Shown: positions 8,943-17,324 of the stretch, one piece after another | How the letters are laid out: each line of letters starts with the position of its first letter | Position numbering within the stretch: position 1 is the stretch's first letter | Assembly (NCBI RefSeq): GCF_033963835.1 | Contig: NZ_JAXBME010000002.1 | Span: 62,001 to 126,000, forward strand | Origin: Cytobacillus sp. IB215665 | GTDB taxonomy: Bacteria > Bacillota > Bacilli > Bacillales > SM2101 | Reading direction: 5' to 3' | Length of the DNA: 64,000 nt | Notes under the pieces: generated by a model | Databases searched by the model: none | Told to the model about the DNA's origin: nothing | Seen by the model: only the letters and a program-made list of their open reading frames with translations | Made by a program: the position numbers and the translations under genes

Positions 8943-9257
8943 ATGGCAATTTCACATGTTACTGATCAAAATTTTACAACTGAAACTAGTGATGGAGTAG
9001 TACTAGCAGACTTTTGGGCACCATGGTGCGGACCTTGTAAGATGATTGCTCCAGTACTTGAAGAGTTAGATCAAGAAATGGGAGATAAAGTAAAAATTGT
9101 TAAGCTTGACGTTGATGATAACCAAGAAACTGCAGCAAAATTTGGTGTAATGAGCATCCCAACATTATTAGTTTTCAAAAATGGTGAAGTAGTTGATAAA
9201 GTGGTTGGTTTCCAACCTAAAGAAGCATTAGCTGATTTATTGTCAAAGCACGTTTAA
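8943..9257 (+). CDS. trxA: Thioredoxin
   Basis: 104-residue thioredoxin, the general cytosolic dithiol reductant, recycled by NADPH-thioredoxin reductase. The active site WCGPC has Cys29 and Cys32; the buried Asp23 (LADFWAPW) and the cis-proline loop SIPTLLVF are present. Length is standard. A strong ribosome site (taggaggaag) precedes ATG 8943. It stands alone between two terminators; an extended -10-like TGATATACT near 8892 may be its promoter. In B. subtilis trxA also sits between etfA and uvrC; here an accessory block of almost 10 kb separates trxA from uvrC. Confidence 0.97.
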   Translation: MAISHVTDQNFTTETSDGVVLADFWAPWCGPCKMIAPVLEELDQEMGDKVKIVKLDVDDNQETAAKFGVMSIPTLLVFKNGEVVDKVVGFQPKEALADLLSKHV

Positions 9258-9282
9258 GCGATAAATTACATTGTAAATAAGC

Positions 9283-9327
9283 AAGGAGATAACGACAAAG
9301 TGTATTAGTGTCTTATCTCCTTTTTTT
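9283..9327 (+). terminator. Rho-independent terminator after trxA
   Basis: Stem aaggagataa (9283-9292) / ttatctcctt (9313-9322) with a T7 run. Clear intrinsic terminator. Confidence 0.88.
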
Positions 9328-9414
9328 ATTTTCCAAGGATATTTTCATTATTACTAATGAATGATGATTATTTCGTTAAGTTGTCTGCTCTGGTTTGTCA
9401 TAATACAGCTATTT

Positions 9415-10029
9415 CTATTTGTAAGAGTATTCATATTTAATGAAATATGTGGCTTGTTTTACTGGTAATTCAACAGGCTCATCTTCATATATATAAACTC
9501 GTTTATTTTTATAATCTACAAAAGCTTGCATTTCATTGTTATACTCCCTTTGGTGCACACCTTCTATTTGAAGAGTGGAGAATGATGAATATTGTGATTC
9601 TATGACTCTTTGCTGGGTAGAACGAATGATACGCTGTTCAATTGGTAAATGAATAACAATTGGCTCATCATCCGCTACGTATTTATACTCGATTGCTGTT
9701 GGTGAAATAAAAAATTCCCGCGGCGATGCAAAAATAAGCAGATGAAGTGGGTTATTTGTATTGTTTTTGTAGCCATGAATAACATTTTGCCATCCTAAAA
9801 CAAGATCTCCTGCTGTAGCGGTTATCATTTGATTATTAGATACGTAATAAGTCAATTCTCCTGAAAGAACGACTGCACAGTCTTCTCCAAAGGAGTGTAT
9901 ATGTGGTTTGATCTCCTCTTGAGGTAGCAGCACACATTCGAAAAGTGCCGTATTTTTGGAAGCACTATTAAAGATGACTTCTAATTTTGAAGCTGAAACA
10001 GGTGTATTCACTAAATCTAAAACTTTCAT
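9415..10029 (-). CDS. Cupin-fold protein of unknown function
   Basis: 204 residues, cytoplasmic, transcribed opposite to its neighbours. Residues about 35-105 fit a cupin: motif 1 is KPHIHSFGEDCAVVLSGEL, with two histidines and a Glu as in metal-binding cupins, and motif 2 is AGDLVLGWQNVIHGYKN with the last histidine. The C-terminal half (IVIHLPIEQRIIRSTQQRV onward) has no recognised domain. A good ribosome site (aaaggggga on the minus strand) precedes the ATG. It could bind a metal or small ligand, either as an enzyme or a sensor; the sequence does not say which. Confidence 0.7.
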   Translation of the reverse strand: MKVLDLVNTPVSASKLEVIFNSASKNTALFECVLLPQEEIKPHIHSFGEDCAVVLSGELTYYVSNNQMITATAGDLVLGWQNVIHGYKNNTNNPLHLLIFASPREFFISPTAIEYKYVADDEPIVIHLPIEQRIIRSTQQRVIESQYSSFSTLQIEGVHQREYNNEMQAFVDYKNKRVYIYEDEPVELPVKQATYFIKYEYSYK

Positions 10030-10050
10030 TTATATTCCCCCTTTGAATAA

Positions 10051-10168
10051 GGCTCTTTTTTCTTAAATTAGTTGCTATGATGAGAATAGGTCAGATGCTT
10101 CGTACGTTAGCTATATGCGTGCGCTTCTATGTAAGAACGAAAAGCAACAATTAATGCGAAAGCAACCT
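10051..10168 (+). repeat. Short copy of the MITE-like repeat
   Basis: 118 bp, from ggctcttttttcttaaatta to gcaacaattaatgcgaaagc and aacctt. About 45 bp shorter than the full-length copies, with the centre deleted. It lies in the upstream region of the cupin gene. Confidence 0.6.
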
Positions 10169-10240
10169 TGATTAATTTAAGCTTACATAACAAACTTGAC
10201 TTATGCATCGTAAAGAAGGATGAGAATTATTACAACAATT

Positions 10241-10285
10241 GGTTGAATTGACTAGTAATCTATAAACTAGCAATCAACCTTTTTA
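10241..10285 (+). terminator. Orphan terminator-like hairpin
   Basis: ggttgaattgactagt pairs imperfectly with actagcaatcaacc and is followed by ttttta. No plus-strand gene is seen between the repeat and this hairpin. It may insulate the Fur-controlled promoter just downstream or end an unannotated small RNA. Confidence 0.45.
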
Positions 10286-10295
10286 TGAAATACCA

Positions 10296-10350
10296 TTGAC
10301 ATTGAAAATCATTCTCTGTATAATTCAACCTGTAATGAAAATCATTATCA
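10296..10350 (+). promoter_or_regulatory. Sigma-A promoter with two Fur boxes
   Basis: TTGACA (10296-10301), 17-base spacer, TATAAT (10319-10324): a consensus promoter. One Fur-like site, TGAAAATCATTCTCT at 10303-10317 (12 of 15 against TGATAATNATTATCA), lies in the spacer. A better one, TGAAAATCATTATCA at 10336-10350 (14 of 15), lies just past the start point. Iron repression is the clear inference. Confidence 0.85.
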
Positions 10351-10383
10351 ATAAAACACAACACATTCAGGGAGAGGTTTTTA

Positions 10384-11592
10384 GTGAATAAGAAAAAAGT
10401 TATTACTTTATTTTCAAGTATATTGTTTGCTGGCGGTATGCTAGCAGGATGTAGTTCTGATACAGAGGAAACATCTACTGATAAAAAAGAAGAAGCATCT
10501 GTTGAACAAGTTGAGGAACAACAAACTTCTGATGAAACTGCTGAGGTATCTGTAGAAGATTCGATTACATCAAAGCAAATTGAAGCATATAAATTAATGA
10601 TTGAAGAGCTTGGTAATGCAAAAGAAGGAAATCCAGTAGATTGGGATAAGGTAGGTAGCTTATACGAGGCAGACCTTCAAGATGCGATCACTGAAACAAA
10701 TGGTGATTTCGATCAAGCGATTGTAACGGCAAAGGATGCAGCAGCAGCAGGTGAACTAGATGCAAATATTGCCAAACAAATAATTGATAAATTAACACAA
10801 TCCTACTTCTATCAAAAGCAAAAGAGTTTACATAAAGATGTGATTGCATTTTTAGAAGAGGAAAAGCAAGCGGATGCTGAATTAGCTTTTGCAGAATTAA
10901 AGCTTTTAGCACAAGAAGTGATTATACCAACAGCTGTGAAACGTGATAGTTATTATGAATTAACAGATACTTCTAGTATGGAACAGAGCATTCAAGCAGG
11001 GCTTGCAGCTCAAGAGATAGCATTAAATGAAGGAAATATTGAAGACTTTTCAGTACTTGTTCAATTAACTGATAAATCAATTTACCGTAGCTACTATTTA
11101 GCAGCTCAATCTTACGCAGAAAAAATTGAAGCAGCAGTAGCAGAAGGAAATGCTGATGAATTAGACCTAACGATCATGCAAGCTGAAGCATGGGGCTTCT
11201 TCCAAGCAATTAAAGGGTCTTTATCAGGTGGCGATGAAGCGGCCGCTCAACAACTAGATGAATTATTCTCTTTAAATATGACAAATCCTGTTGATATTAA
11301 AGCAGAGCAAGTACATGACTTATTTACAAAAGCATTTGTAGGAAAAGCAAAAGTATATCACGAGAAAGTAGTAATTGCTTTAGATGAAGGTAACGTGAAT
11401 GAAGCGACAATCGAAGCATTAGAAGGAAATATGTTTGTTAAAGCTATCGAGCTAGAGCTTGGAGATGACAGAATAGCACTCATAGAACAAGCAGAAAAAT
11501 GGTATGATGCAGTTAGCGAGAATAAGGGTGATGAAGCAGCACCTATTAGTGAATCAATCGTTGTTACACTTGACAAATTAATTAATGAATAA
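10384..11592 (+). CDS. Fur-regulated helical lipoprotein, likely iron-uptake accessory
   Basis: 402-residue secreted lipoprotein. The signal peptide ends in lipobox LAGC with Cys23, followed by an acidic low-complexity linker (residues 27-60). The mature part is almost entirely helical and contains repeated units resembling ...YY...H..V..AL.EGN (for example SLHKDVIAFLEE, KVYHEKVVIALDEGN, YAEKIEAAVAEGN), so internal duplication is likely. It is rich in Glu, Asp and His. Start is GTG 10384 with gggagagg upstream. Fur boxes in the promoter and an FTR1 permease 5 kb downstream suggest an extracytoplasmic iron-binding or delivery protein, comparable in role to EfeO/EfeM. No specific family is recognised, so the function is inferred from context. 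Confidence 0.65.
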   Translation: MNKKKVITLFSSILFAGGMLAGCSSDTEETSTDKKEEASVEQVEEQQTSDETAEVSVEDSITSKQIEAYKLMIEELGNAKEGNPVDWDKVGSLYEADLQDAITETNGDFDQAIVTAKDAAAAGELDANIAKQIIDKLTQSYFYQKQKSLHKDVIAFLEEEKQADAELAFAELKLLAQEVIIPTAVKRDSYYELTDTSSMEQSIQAGLAAQEIALNEGNIEDFSVLVQLTDKSIYRSYYLAAQSYAEKIEAAVAEGNADELDLTIMQAEAWGFFQAIKGSLSGGDEAAAQQLDELFSLNMTNPVDIKAEQVHDLFTKAFVGKAKVYHEKVVIALDEGNVNEATIEALEGNMFVKAIELELGDDRIALIEQAEKWYDAVSENKGDEAAPISESIVVTLDKLINE

Positions 11593-11598
11593 CACAGA

Positions 11599-11623
11599 AG
11601 CCGCTTTTTGCGGCTCTTTGTTT
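11599..11623 (+). terminator. Terminator after the Fur-regulated lipoprotein gene
   Basis: Short GC stem agccgc/gcggct with a 5-base T loop, followed by ctttgttt. It makes the lipoprotein gene a single-gene transcript. Confidence 0.75.
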
Positions 11624-11660
11624 GAAAAAAAAATAACATTTCGAAAGGGAGCTTTCGTAG

Positions 11661-11820
11661 GGCTCTGTTCGTAAAATATGTTGCTATTGTTATAATTTGG
11701 ACAGTAGGATGAGATTGAAGAGAGGTAAAATAATAACAGAAGTTGAAAAAGCCCACATACGCTAGGTGTTTACGGAATTGTATCTCAAAACGAATAGCTA
11801 CAATCAATGGGAAAACAGCC
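11661..11820 (+). repeat. MITE-like repeat copy
   Basis: 160 bp, from ggctctgttcgtaaaatatg to caatcaatgggaaaacagcc. A shorter piece ending ccaaacagcct at about 11920 may be a second, decayed copy. The 402-base gap 11593-11994 otherwise holds only the preceding terminator and the start region of the next gene. Confidence 0.7.
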
Positions 11821-11994
11821 TTTTGTAAACTTCAATGCAATTTAAACTTGAGAAAAAAGGTTAGGTAAGGTAGGTCATTGGATAAATGTCATGAACTACA
11901 GTGTATCCAAACAGCCTTTGTAAAAAATATATTTTAAGTGTTACACTTATGGTAATATCTTAAAGTACAGAGTAAAGATGAATGGGAAGAGAGT

Positions 11995-12945
11995 ATGAAA
12001 AGAAGTAATCTTTCACTGTTGGTAAAAGCAATTGGGATTTGTTCTGTAGTTATCTTTATAATCTTATCATCCATACTGTTTAATAGTTCTGACTTGCTAT
12101 TATCAATAAAAAAACTTATAAATACACCACTATTATTAGCTGTCATGTTTGTAGTTTATGGACTGTCATTTATCTTGCGGTCGTTAGCCTGGAAATGGTA
12201 TGTAAATGATAAGGTTACGTTAATCACTTGTATGCAAGGCATCTTCTTAAGCCTTTTTGTTAATCATGTAGTACCTTTCAAAGTTGGAGACGTTGTTAGA
12301 ATCGGAGTGATGGCAAAGAAGGAGAAATTAATCCGTCTAGATGAGGTATTACATTCAGTCGTAGTATTACGCATCATCGATATGGCCATCTTAATGTCAA
12401 TATCAGGATTTGGCTTTATAATTATATTAAAAAGCTTCCCATTGCAGCAATCTATTTTTTTCTATGGTGCTGTTTTTTTCATGGTTACTATTATTGCCGT
12501 TGTTTTTATAAGGAAGTTTGCCAATCTTGTGAGAAGGCATATTGCTTTGTTGAAAAATGCGTTAAAAGGTTGGAAGGGGTTATTAATCATTTCGACAGTT
12601 TTATTAAGCTGGATATGTGAAGGCATTGTCGTATACGGTGTCGCTCTCCTTTATCAAGGAAATTTCGCCTTTTTGCATTCTGTGTGGGTAAATAGTTTAA
12701 CTGTCGGTGGCCAAGTGTTTCAGGTGACTCCTGGTGGGCTTGCTACCTATGAAACGGTTATGACATTTGCCATTACTAGTATAAAAAACATCACAATGAA
12801 AGAGGCATATGAGATTGCAATTATTAGTCATGCTTTTAAATTTATTTTTTCGTATATTGTAGGTATAATAACTATCATTTTCACACCAATTTCTGTTAGT
12901 TCTATCATCACATGGATAAAAAGAAAAGGAGGCTATTCTTCATGA
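11995..12945 (+). CDS. YbhN/LPG-synthase-TM family membrane protein
   Basis: 316-residue polytopic membrane protein of the flippase-like lysylphosphatidylglycerol-synthase TM family (PF03706 type). Eight or so hydrophobic segments are visible. Family signatures are NHVVPFKVGDVVRIGVMAKK (about 88-107), the second-loop basic motif VLRIIDMAILM and a late VTPGGLATYETVM. It lacks the soluble MprF aminoacyl-transferase domain, so it is not itself an LPG synthase. Members next to glycosyltransferases are thought to move or control lipid-linked intermediates. ATG 11995 follows gggaagagag. Its stop overlaps the next start (ATGA), implying translational coupling. Confidence 0.75.
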   Translation: MKRSNLSLLVKAIGICSVVIFIILSSILFNSSDLLLSIKKLINTPLLLAVMFVVYGLSFILRSLAWKWYVNDKVTLITCMQGIFLSLFVNHVVPFKVGDVVRIGVMAKKEKLIRLDEVLHSVVVLRIIDMAILMSISGFGFIIILKSFPLQQSIFFYGAVFFMVTIIAVVFIRKFANLVRRHIALLKNALKGWKGLLIISTVLLSWICEGIVVYGVALLYQGNFAFLHSVWVNSLTVGGQVFQVTPGGLATYETVMTFAITSIKNITMKEAYEIAIISHAFKFIFSYIVGIITIIFTPISVSSIITWIKRKGGYSS

Positions 12946-14399
12946 AAAAGGCGTCAAAATTTGAGAAGTTTGCAGCTCGGTGCTGGAATCTTTTGAATGA
13001 AGGGAAGCCATTCACACCTATTTTTGTAATAGGTACGATGCTTCTATTTAATCTTACGACTCTTTTTGAGTCACAATCGTTTTCAGCATTTCTATTAAGC
13101 TTTATCTTAATACTCCCTGTTTTTATACTATATTTCATTTATGATTTTCCATTGTTTTTACGCAATTATTTATGGATTCCATTTGTTATTTATTTAATTA
13201 TTTGGAACAGTGTTAATGTCCCATTACTACTATTTGCTTTAGGGTTATATTTCTTTTTTACTGTCTTTTTTTGGGGTACATTGTATTATCATTTGCGCAT
13301 TGGAACAACGTGGTGGAACTTTACACGTTTTTGGAAGCTCGTACTAAAGAATAGTGACTCCACGAGTGGTAATGCACAGGAGCAATTACCAAAGTTCTTA
13401 TTACTACTATCATTGTGGAATTTAACATTTGAACAAATGCACTTGGGTATTGATTTATCATACACATCTCTATTAGTATTTTATGTCTTTTTATTATTAT
13501 TCACATGGATATTACATCGAAATTTGTTTGATTGGAAGCCAAAAGTAATAAGTGAAAAAACAAATAACGCTCCAGAACAAGAGGAAGCGATGAGTGATAA
13601 AGTAGTTGTTTTAGTCGTTGATGGTATGAGAAAAGAGCGATTTGAAGAGGCGGATACACCCTTCTTAGATTATTTAAGAAAAAATGGTACAGACTATTCT
13701 CAAATGGAAACGTTATATCCAGCTAGAACAGTTGTATGCTTTACTTCAATGTTTACTGGAACATATCCTTTTGAACACGGTATTAAATCAAATATGGTGT
13801 GGAAATTAGGAATTAAAGTAGAGAGTATCTTTGACTCATTACGAAAAGTAGGTAAAAAAGGAAGACTGCTAGGCATTGCCCATTTAGTTGATTCAATGGG
13901 TGATGATGTGGAAACCGTTACAGCAGTTATGCATAATGATGTTGCAGACAGAAACATCATTGATAGAGCAAAGCTAATTATGAGCGAACAAGATCCGGAT
14001 TTGCTAGTTGCCCAGTTAATTAGTACAGACCAAACAGGTCATAGCCGTGGTGTTCTATATGATGAATATATTCAAAAAATTGAAGAAGCAGATACTTTGC
14101 TAAAGGAATATGTTGATTGGCTAGAAGAACAAGGAAAGATGACAAACACAACAATTATCGTTTGTGCTGACCATGGACAAGCCGATGGGATAGGTGGTCA
14201 TGGACATTTAGATGAGGGAGAACGGTATGTTCCATTTTTCATGTATGGTGCAAATATCGAAAAAGGTAAACGAATTGACGAAAAGCAAAGTCTCGTTTCG
14301 GTTGCGCCGACAATCGCTTACTTATTAGGCGCTCCATACCCGAGTCATAGCCGTGGACCAGTTTTAGTAGATGCGATAAGAAAGGGCGTTCACAAATGA
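12942..14399 (+). CDS. Membrane-anchored alkaline-phosphatase-superfamily hydrolase
   Basis: 485 residues. Five or so N-terminal membrane segments (about 25-190) precede a hydrolase domain of the nucleotide pyrophosphatase/phosphodiesterase type. Seen: metal ligand VVLVVDGMRKERF (about 222-234), nucleophile region YPARTVVCFTSMFTGTYPFEHG with the catalytic Thr, ISTDQTGHSRG, and CADHGQADGIGGHGHLDEGE. All expected Asp/His metal ligands are visible. ATG 12942 is preferred because aaaggaggc lies at the right distance and it overlaps the upstream stop. It probably cleaves a phosphodiester or pyrophosphate bond in a lipid-linked or envelope substrate; the exact substrate is unknown. Confidence 0.75.
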   Translation: MKKASKFEKFAARCWNLLNEGKPFTPIFVIGTMLLFNLTTLFESQSFSAFLLSFILILPVFILYFIYDFPLFLRNYLWIPFVIYLIIWNSVNVPLLLFALGLYFFFTVFFWGTLYYHLRIGTTWWNFTRFWKLVLKNSDSTSGNAQEQLPKFLLLLSLWNLTFEQMHLGIDLSYTSLLVFYVFLLLFTWILHRNLFDWKPKVISEKTNNAPEQEEAMSDKVVVLVVDGMRKERFEEADTPFLDYLRKNGTDYSQMETLYPARTVVCFTSMFTGTYPFEHGIKSNMVWKLGIKVESIFDSLRKVGKKGRLLGIAHLVDSMGDDVETVTAVMHNDVADRNIIDRAKLIMSEQDPDLLVAQLISTDQTGHSRGVLYDEYIQKIEEADTLLKEYVDWLEEQGKMTNTTIIVCADHGQADGIGGHGHLDEGERYVPFFMYGANIEKGKRIDEKQSLVSVAPTIAYLLGAPYPSHSRGPVLVDAIRKGVHK

Positions 14400-15157
14400 T
14401 GAAGCAAACAGTAATCGTATTTTTACCAGCCCACAATGAAGAAAAGTCAATTGCTGAGGTTATTAAATCAATTCCTAGGTACTTTCATGACAGGATAGAA
14501 GTAAAAGTACTCGTTATTGATGATGGTTCGACAGATCAAACAGTGAAAGTAGCACAAGAGGCAGGTGCGGATTATTTTTATCAATTTTCATCAAATCAAG
14601 GTTTAGGAGCAGCCGTTAGAAAGGGATTAGAGGAAAGTGTTAGGCTAGGTGCGGATATCGGTGTAATGATAGATGCTGATAATGAATATCCAGCAGCACA
14701 AATTCCTGATCTTTTACAGCCAATTTTATCAGGTGAATATGATTATGTAATGGGTTCGCGCTTTCTTGGGACAATTCAAGGAATGAAGCTTCATCGCAGG
14801 TTAGGAAATTATTGCTTTACATTTATGCAATCCATCCTGCTAAGAAAGTGGATACATGATGGACAATCGGGTATGAGAGCATTCTCACTACAAGCGATGA
14901 AAAATGCTGAGATTATTCATGATTACAATTATGCCCAAGTTATCACGCTGAATTTAGTAAGAAAAGGTTTTCGTGTGAAGGAAGTTCCCATTAAGTATCA
15001 TGTGAGGACAAAAGGTAAATCATTTATCAAATTTAATTCTTATATGACAAGTGTGATACCTGCAATAATAAAAGAAATAACAAGGCCAGTCGAACAAGTA
15101 GAAATAGATTACAATTATCACATATTACCTTTAGAAGCAGCTAAAAAAAGTAGCTAA
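14396..15157 (+). CDS. Family 2 glycosyltransferase, dolichyl-phosphate-sugar-synthase-like
   Basis: 253-residue GT2 with GT-A fold. Seen: FLPAHNEEKSIAEVIKSIP, VIDDGSTDQTV, the DXD region GVMIDADNEYPA, VMGSRFLG, and the acceptor/catalytic region WIHDGQSGMRAFS. There is no clear C-terminal membrane anchor. DPM1/PglD-like enzymes of this kind move a sugar from a nucleotide donor to polyprenyl phosphate on the cytoplasmic face. The start overlaps the upstream stop (ATGATGA), so three genes (11995-15157) form one tightly coupled operon. With the upstream hydrolase and flippase-like protein it suggests a lipid-carrier glycosylation route; donor and acceptor are not known. Confidence 0.78.
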   Translation: MMKQTVIVFLPAHNEEKSIAEVIKSIPRYFHDRIEVKVLVIDDGSTDQTVKVAQEAGADYFYQFSSNQGLGAAVRKGLEESVRLGADIGVMIDADNEYPAAQIPDLLQPILSGEYDYVMGSRFLGTIQGMKLHRRLGNYCFTFMQSILLRKWIHDGQSGMRAFSLQAMKNAEIIHDYNYAQVITLNLVRKGFRVKEVPIKYHVRTKGKSFIKFNSYMTSVIPAIIKEITRPVEQVEIDYNYHILPLEAAKKSS

Positions 15158-15492
15158 TCTTACGAAATTCTGTCAGCAAAATAGGATTTTGATTCATCAA
15201 TTTATCGAAGATACATGCGAAAAACTACTATTCTAACTCGTTAGGGATCTACAGAATAACTGATAAATAACTAAAATGCTTTTTTTGAGATGTAGGAGGT
15301 GTTTGTGCATATAGCCGCACCTTCAAGCGTCTAAAAGCCGCTTCGGGTGATTTGAGATCACTTAGTATTCATCACATATTAATGAAGTTCTTCTATATGA
15401 CAGGCTTCAAACAACAACTTTGCGATTAAATAACATTGAACAGCTAAACGAACCTTATAGGATGACACTTATGCTTTTCTTAATTTATAGTA
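15158..15492 (+). other. Non-coding gap before the second Fur promoter
   Basis: No convincing gene. Contains a small run of GC-richer sequence (agccgcaccttcaagcg, aaagccgcttcgggtg at about 15314-15354) and a weak hairpin gtgatttgagatcac at 15348-15362. No terminator with a clear T run is visible after the GT2 gene. Confidence 0.5.
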
Positions 15493-15521
15493 TTGACATT
15501 AATGATGATAATCATTATCAT
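15493..15521 (+). promoter_or_regulatory. Promoter overlapped by a perfect Fur box
   Basis: TTGACA (15493-15498), 17-base spacer, TATCAT (15516-15521). The Fur consensus TGATAATCATTATCA (15 of 15) at 15506-15520 covers the spacer and -10, and the palindrome extends outward (aatgatgataatcattatcatt). Tight iron-dependent repression of the FTR1 operon is the expected result. Confidence 0.9.
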
Positions 15522-15545
15522 TAATTGTGTGGGAGGAAATATTAT

Positions 15546-16307
15546 ATGAAAAAGGTATTATTTTTTTGGGTGACATTGATATTCATTTTCAATTCGCTAT
15601 TAACGACTCAAGTTTTTGCATATTCATATGGTGATCCAAATAAGGAGCCGATTGCTGAAGCATATAAGGATATGCTTATAAAATTAAATGAAGAACCACC
15701 TAATTTTTCTGAGGCTAAAGCCATTTACGAGACAGTCAAAGAAGATGTTGACCTCCATATGGGCTCAGAGCCAACAGAAACAATTATAAAACATATAGAG
15801 GATGAAAATAAAGATGCAGTCATTAAGGACTTAGAAAAAATCCTCGTTTTGAATATAGCACGTAGACTTGAAAGTATTGAACTAAACTTTGAGGATTTTG
15901 ATACATCTAAACGTTTATTAGCAAAGGGATTTGCTACATATGAAGCAATATCACCACTTATCGAGAGTAAAGATCAAGAATTGGATCAATCGTTAAGAAA
16001 TGAGTTTGATCTTGCATTATCTGCCCTTGGAAACCCTGGATTATTTGGTGTAGGTGAGAAAGAAGAAGATATTAATAGTTTTATAGAAAGTAAAGAAATC
16101 ATTCTTTCGACAATTCAAGAGCAGCTTAATGTGTCAAATATTGAAGTTGGACATTTTAACGAGGAAGATATTGAATCTACTTTGACGGACACTGGAAAAA
16201 AAGAATGGACAGATTTATCTAACTTTACAAACTGGATTCCAATTCTTTTAATCATTGGTGTGATAATAGCAATCGTTATATATTCTATGAAGAAAAAAAG
16301 AAAGTAA
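15546..16307 (+). CDS. Secreted, C-terminally membrane-anchored partner of FTR1
   Basis: 253 residues. A cleavable signal peptide (ending near TQVFA-YSYG) is followed by a helical outer domain and one C-terminal membrane helix (WIPILLIIGVIIAIVIY) with a basic tail MKKKRK. The outer domain has GDPNKEPIAEAYKDML, VDLHMGSEPTE, LVLNIARRLESIE and ALGNPGLFGVGEKEED. These resemble the extra N-terminal domain fused to some prokaryotic FTR1 permeases, here as a separate protein. ATG 15546 is chosen over 15525 because gggaggaa precedes it. A perfect Fur box and the FTR1 gene 70 bp downstream indicate a role in capturing or presenting iron to the permease (inferred). Confidence 0.72.
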   Translation: MKKVLFFWVTLIFIFNSLLTTQVFAYSYGDPNKEPIAEAYKDMLIKLNEEPPNFSEAKAIYETVKEDVDLHMGSEPTETIIKHIEDENKDAVIKDLEKILVLNIARRLESIELNFEDFDTSKRLLAKGFATYEAISPLIESKDQELDQSLRNEFDLALSALGNPGLFGVGEKEEDINSFIESKEIILSTIQEQLNVSNIEVGHFNEEDIESTLTDTGKKEWTDLSNFTNWIPILLIIGVIIAIVIYSMKKKRK

Positions 16308-16377
16308 TATATGAGCATCATTTATGTGTTTTGAAATTCGTCTTATGAGATACTCCTAGTGGGGAAGGAGAAAAGCT

Positions 16378-17310
16378 ATGCAAATTCAAGCATTATTAAT
16401 TACGTTTCGAGAGGTTCTTGAAGCCCTGCTCATTGTTGGGATCATTACGACCTACTTAAAAAGAATGGACCATTCAAAATATACTAAATATGTGTGGCTA
16501 GGAGCAGGATTAGCTGTATTAGCAAGTGTCGGGATAGCGATGTTGTTCCAAGTTGTTTTTACCGGTTTTGCAGCCATGGGAAATGAGATGTACTTAAAGA
16601 TTGGAATTATTTTAGTTTCTACATTGTTACTTACCCAAATGGTGTTTTGGATGGCAGCACATAGTAAAGATATTAAGGGTAATGTAGAAGGCAAAATGAA
16701 CCGATTTATTTCAACAGGCAATATCATTGGTATGGTTATTCATTCATTTCTAGTCGTTTTGCGCGAGGGTGTCGAAACAGTATTTTTCTTTGCAGCTATT
16801 ACCGGGGGGAATATTGGTGCAGCACTCGAAGGTTGGGGAGCAATAACGGGTATGCTCATTGCTGCAGTCATTTGTTACTTCTTCTTTAAAGGGACAATGC
16901 GTATTCCATTAAAGACATTCTTTAAAGTAACTGGTGCATTTATAATCTTAATAGCAGCTGGTTTATTAGTTCAAGGAATCGGAATGCTCCAAGATTTAGA
17001 AATTATCGGTAGTGTAATGCCACACGTCTATGACATTACTTGGTTTTTACCAGAACATCCAATCGATTACGCGCATTATGTGCGAGATAACGGAGTAGCA
17101 CCTCTCTTATCGGGTGATATTGGTATATTCTTAAAAGCACTTTTCGGTTATTCTTCTATGCCGTCAATTGAAGAAGTGTTGGCATACGTAGGGTACTTCG
17201 TAGTCATCTATTTACTAATTAAATCCCATTATGGCCAAGAGCAGCAGAAGAAGAGCAAACAAGAACAAACAAACAATGTTAAGGTACTTGAACCCCAAAC
17301 AAAGCTTTAA
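16378..17310 (+). CDS. efeU: FTR1-family iron permease
   Basis: 310-residue polytopic membrane protein with about seven helices. Both iron-binding REXXE motifs of the FTR1/EfeU family are present: FREVLEALL in the first helix (residues 10-15) and VVLREGVETVFFF (about 126-138). A loop WFLPEHPIDYAHYVRDN lies outside a later helix, and the C-terminus is a charged cytoplasmic tail. The family imports oxidised iron in partnership with EfeO/EfeB-type proteins. No DyP peroxidase (EfeB) is encoded in the window, so the system is a variant of EfeUOB. The symbol reflects the family only. The strong ribosome site ggggaaggag and the Fur-box promoter upstream support iron control. Confidence 0.85.
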   Translation: MQIQALLITFREVLEALLIVGIITTYLKRMDHSKYTKYVWLGAGLAVLASVGIAMLFQVVFTGFAAMGNEMYLKIGIILVSTLLLTQMVFWMAAHSKDIKGNVEGKMNRFISTGNIIGMVIHSFLVVLREGVETVFFFAAITGGNIGAALEGWGAITGMLIAAVICYFFFKGTMRIPLKTFFKVTGAFIILIAAGLLVQGIGMLQDLEIIGSVMPHVYDITWFLPEHPIDYAHYVRDNGVAPLLSGDIGIFLKALFGYSSMPSIEEVLAYVGYFVVIYLLIKSHYGQEQQKKSKQEQTNNVKVLEPQTKL

Positions 17311-17324
17311 AAAAATATACTTTT

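Noticed and set aside
9353-9372. Possible FadR half-site (tgaatgatgat) after trxA
   Set aside because: Only one arm matches; the second arm matches 4 of 7 and no gene is placed to be controlled by it.
11358-11807. 149-codon minus-strand ORF
   Set aside because: It is antisense to the end of the lipoprotein gene and extends into the repeat and terminator, with serine/leucine-rich shadow composition.
10384-17310. Classical EfeUOB operon
   Set aside because: There is no DyP-type peroxidase and no recognisable EfeO M75 peptidase motif (HXXE), so only the FTR1 part is assigned to that family.
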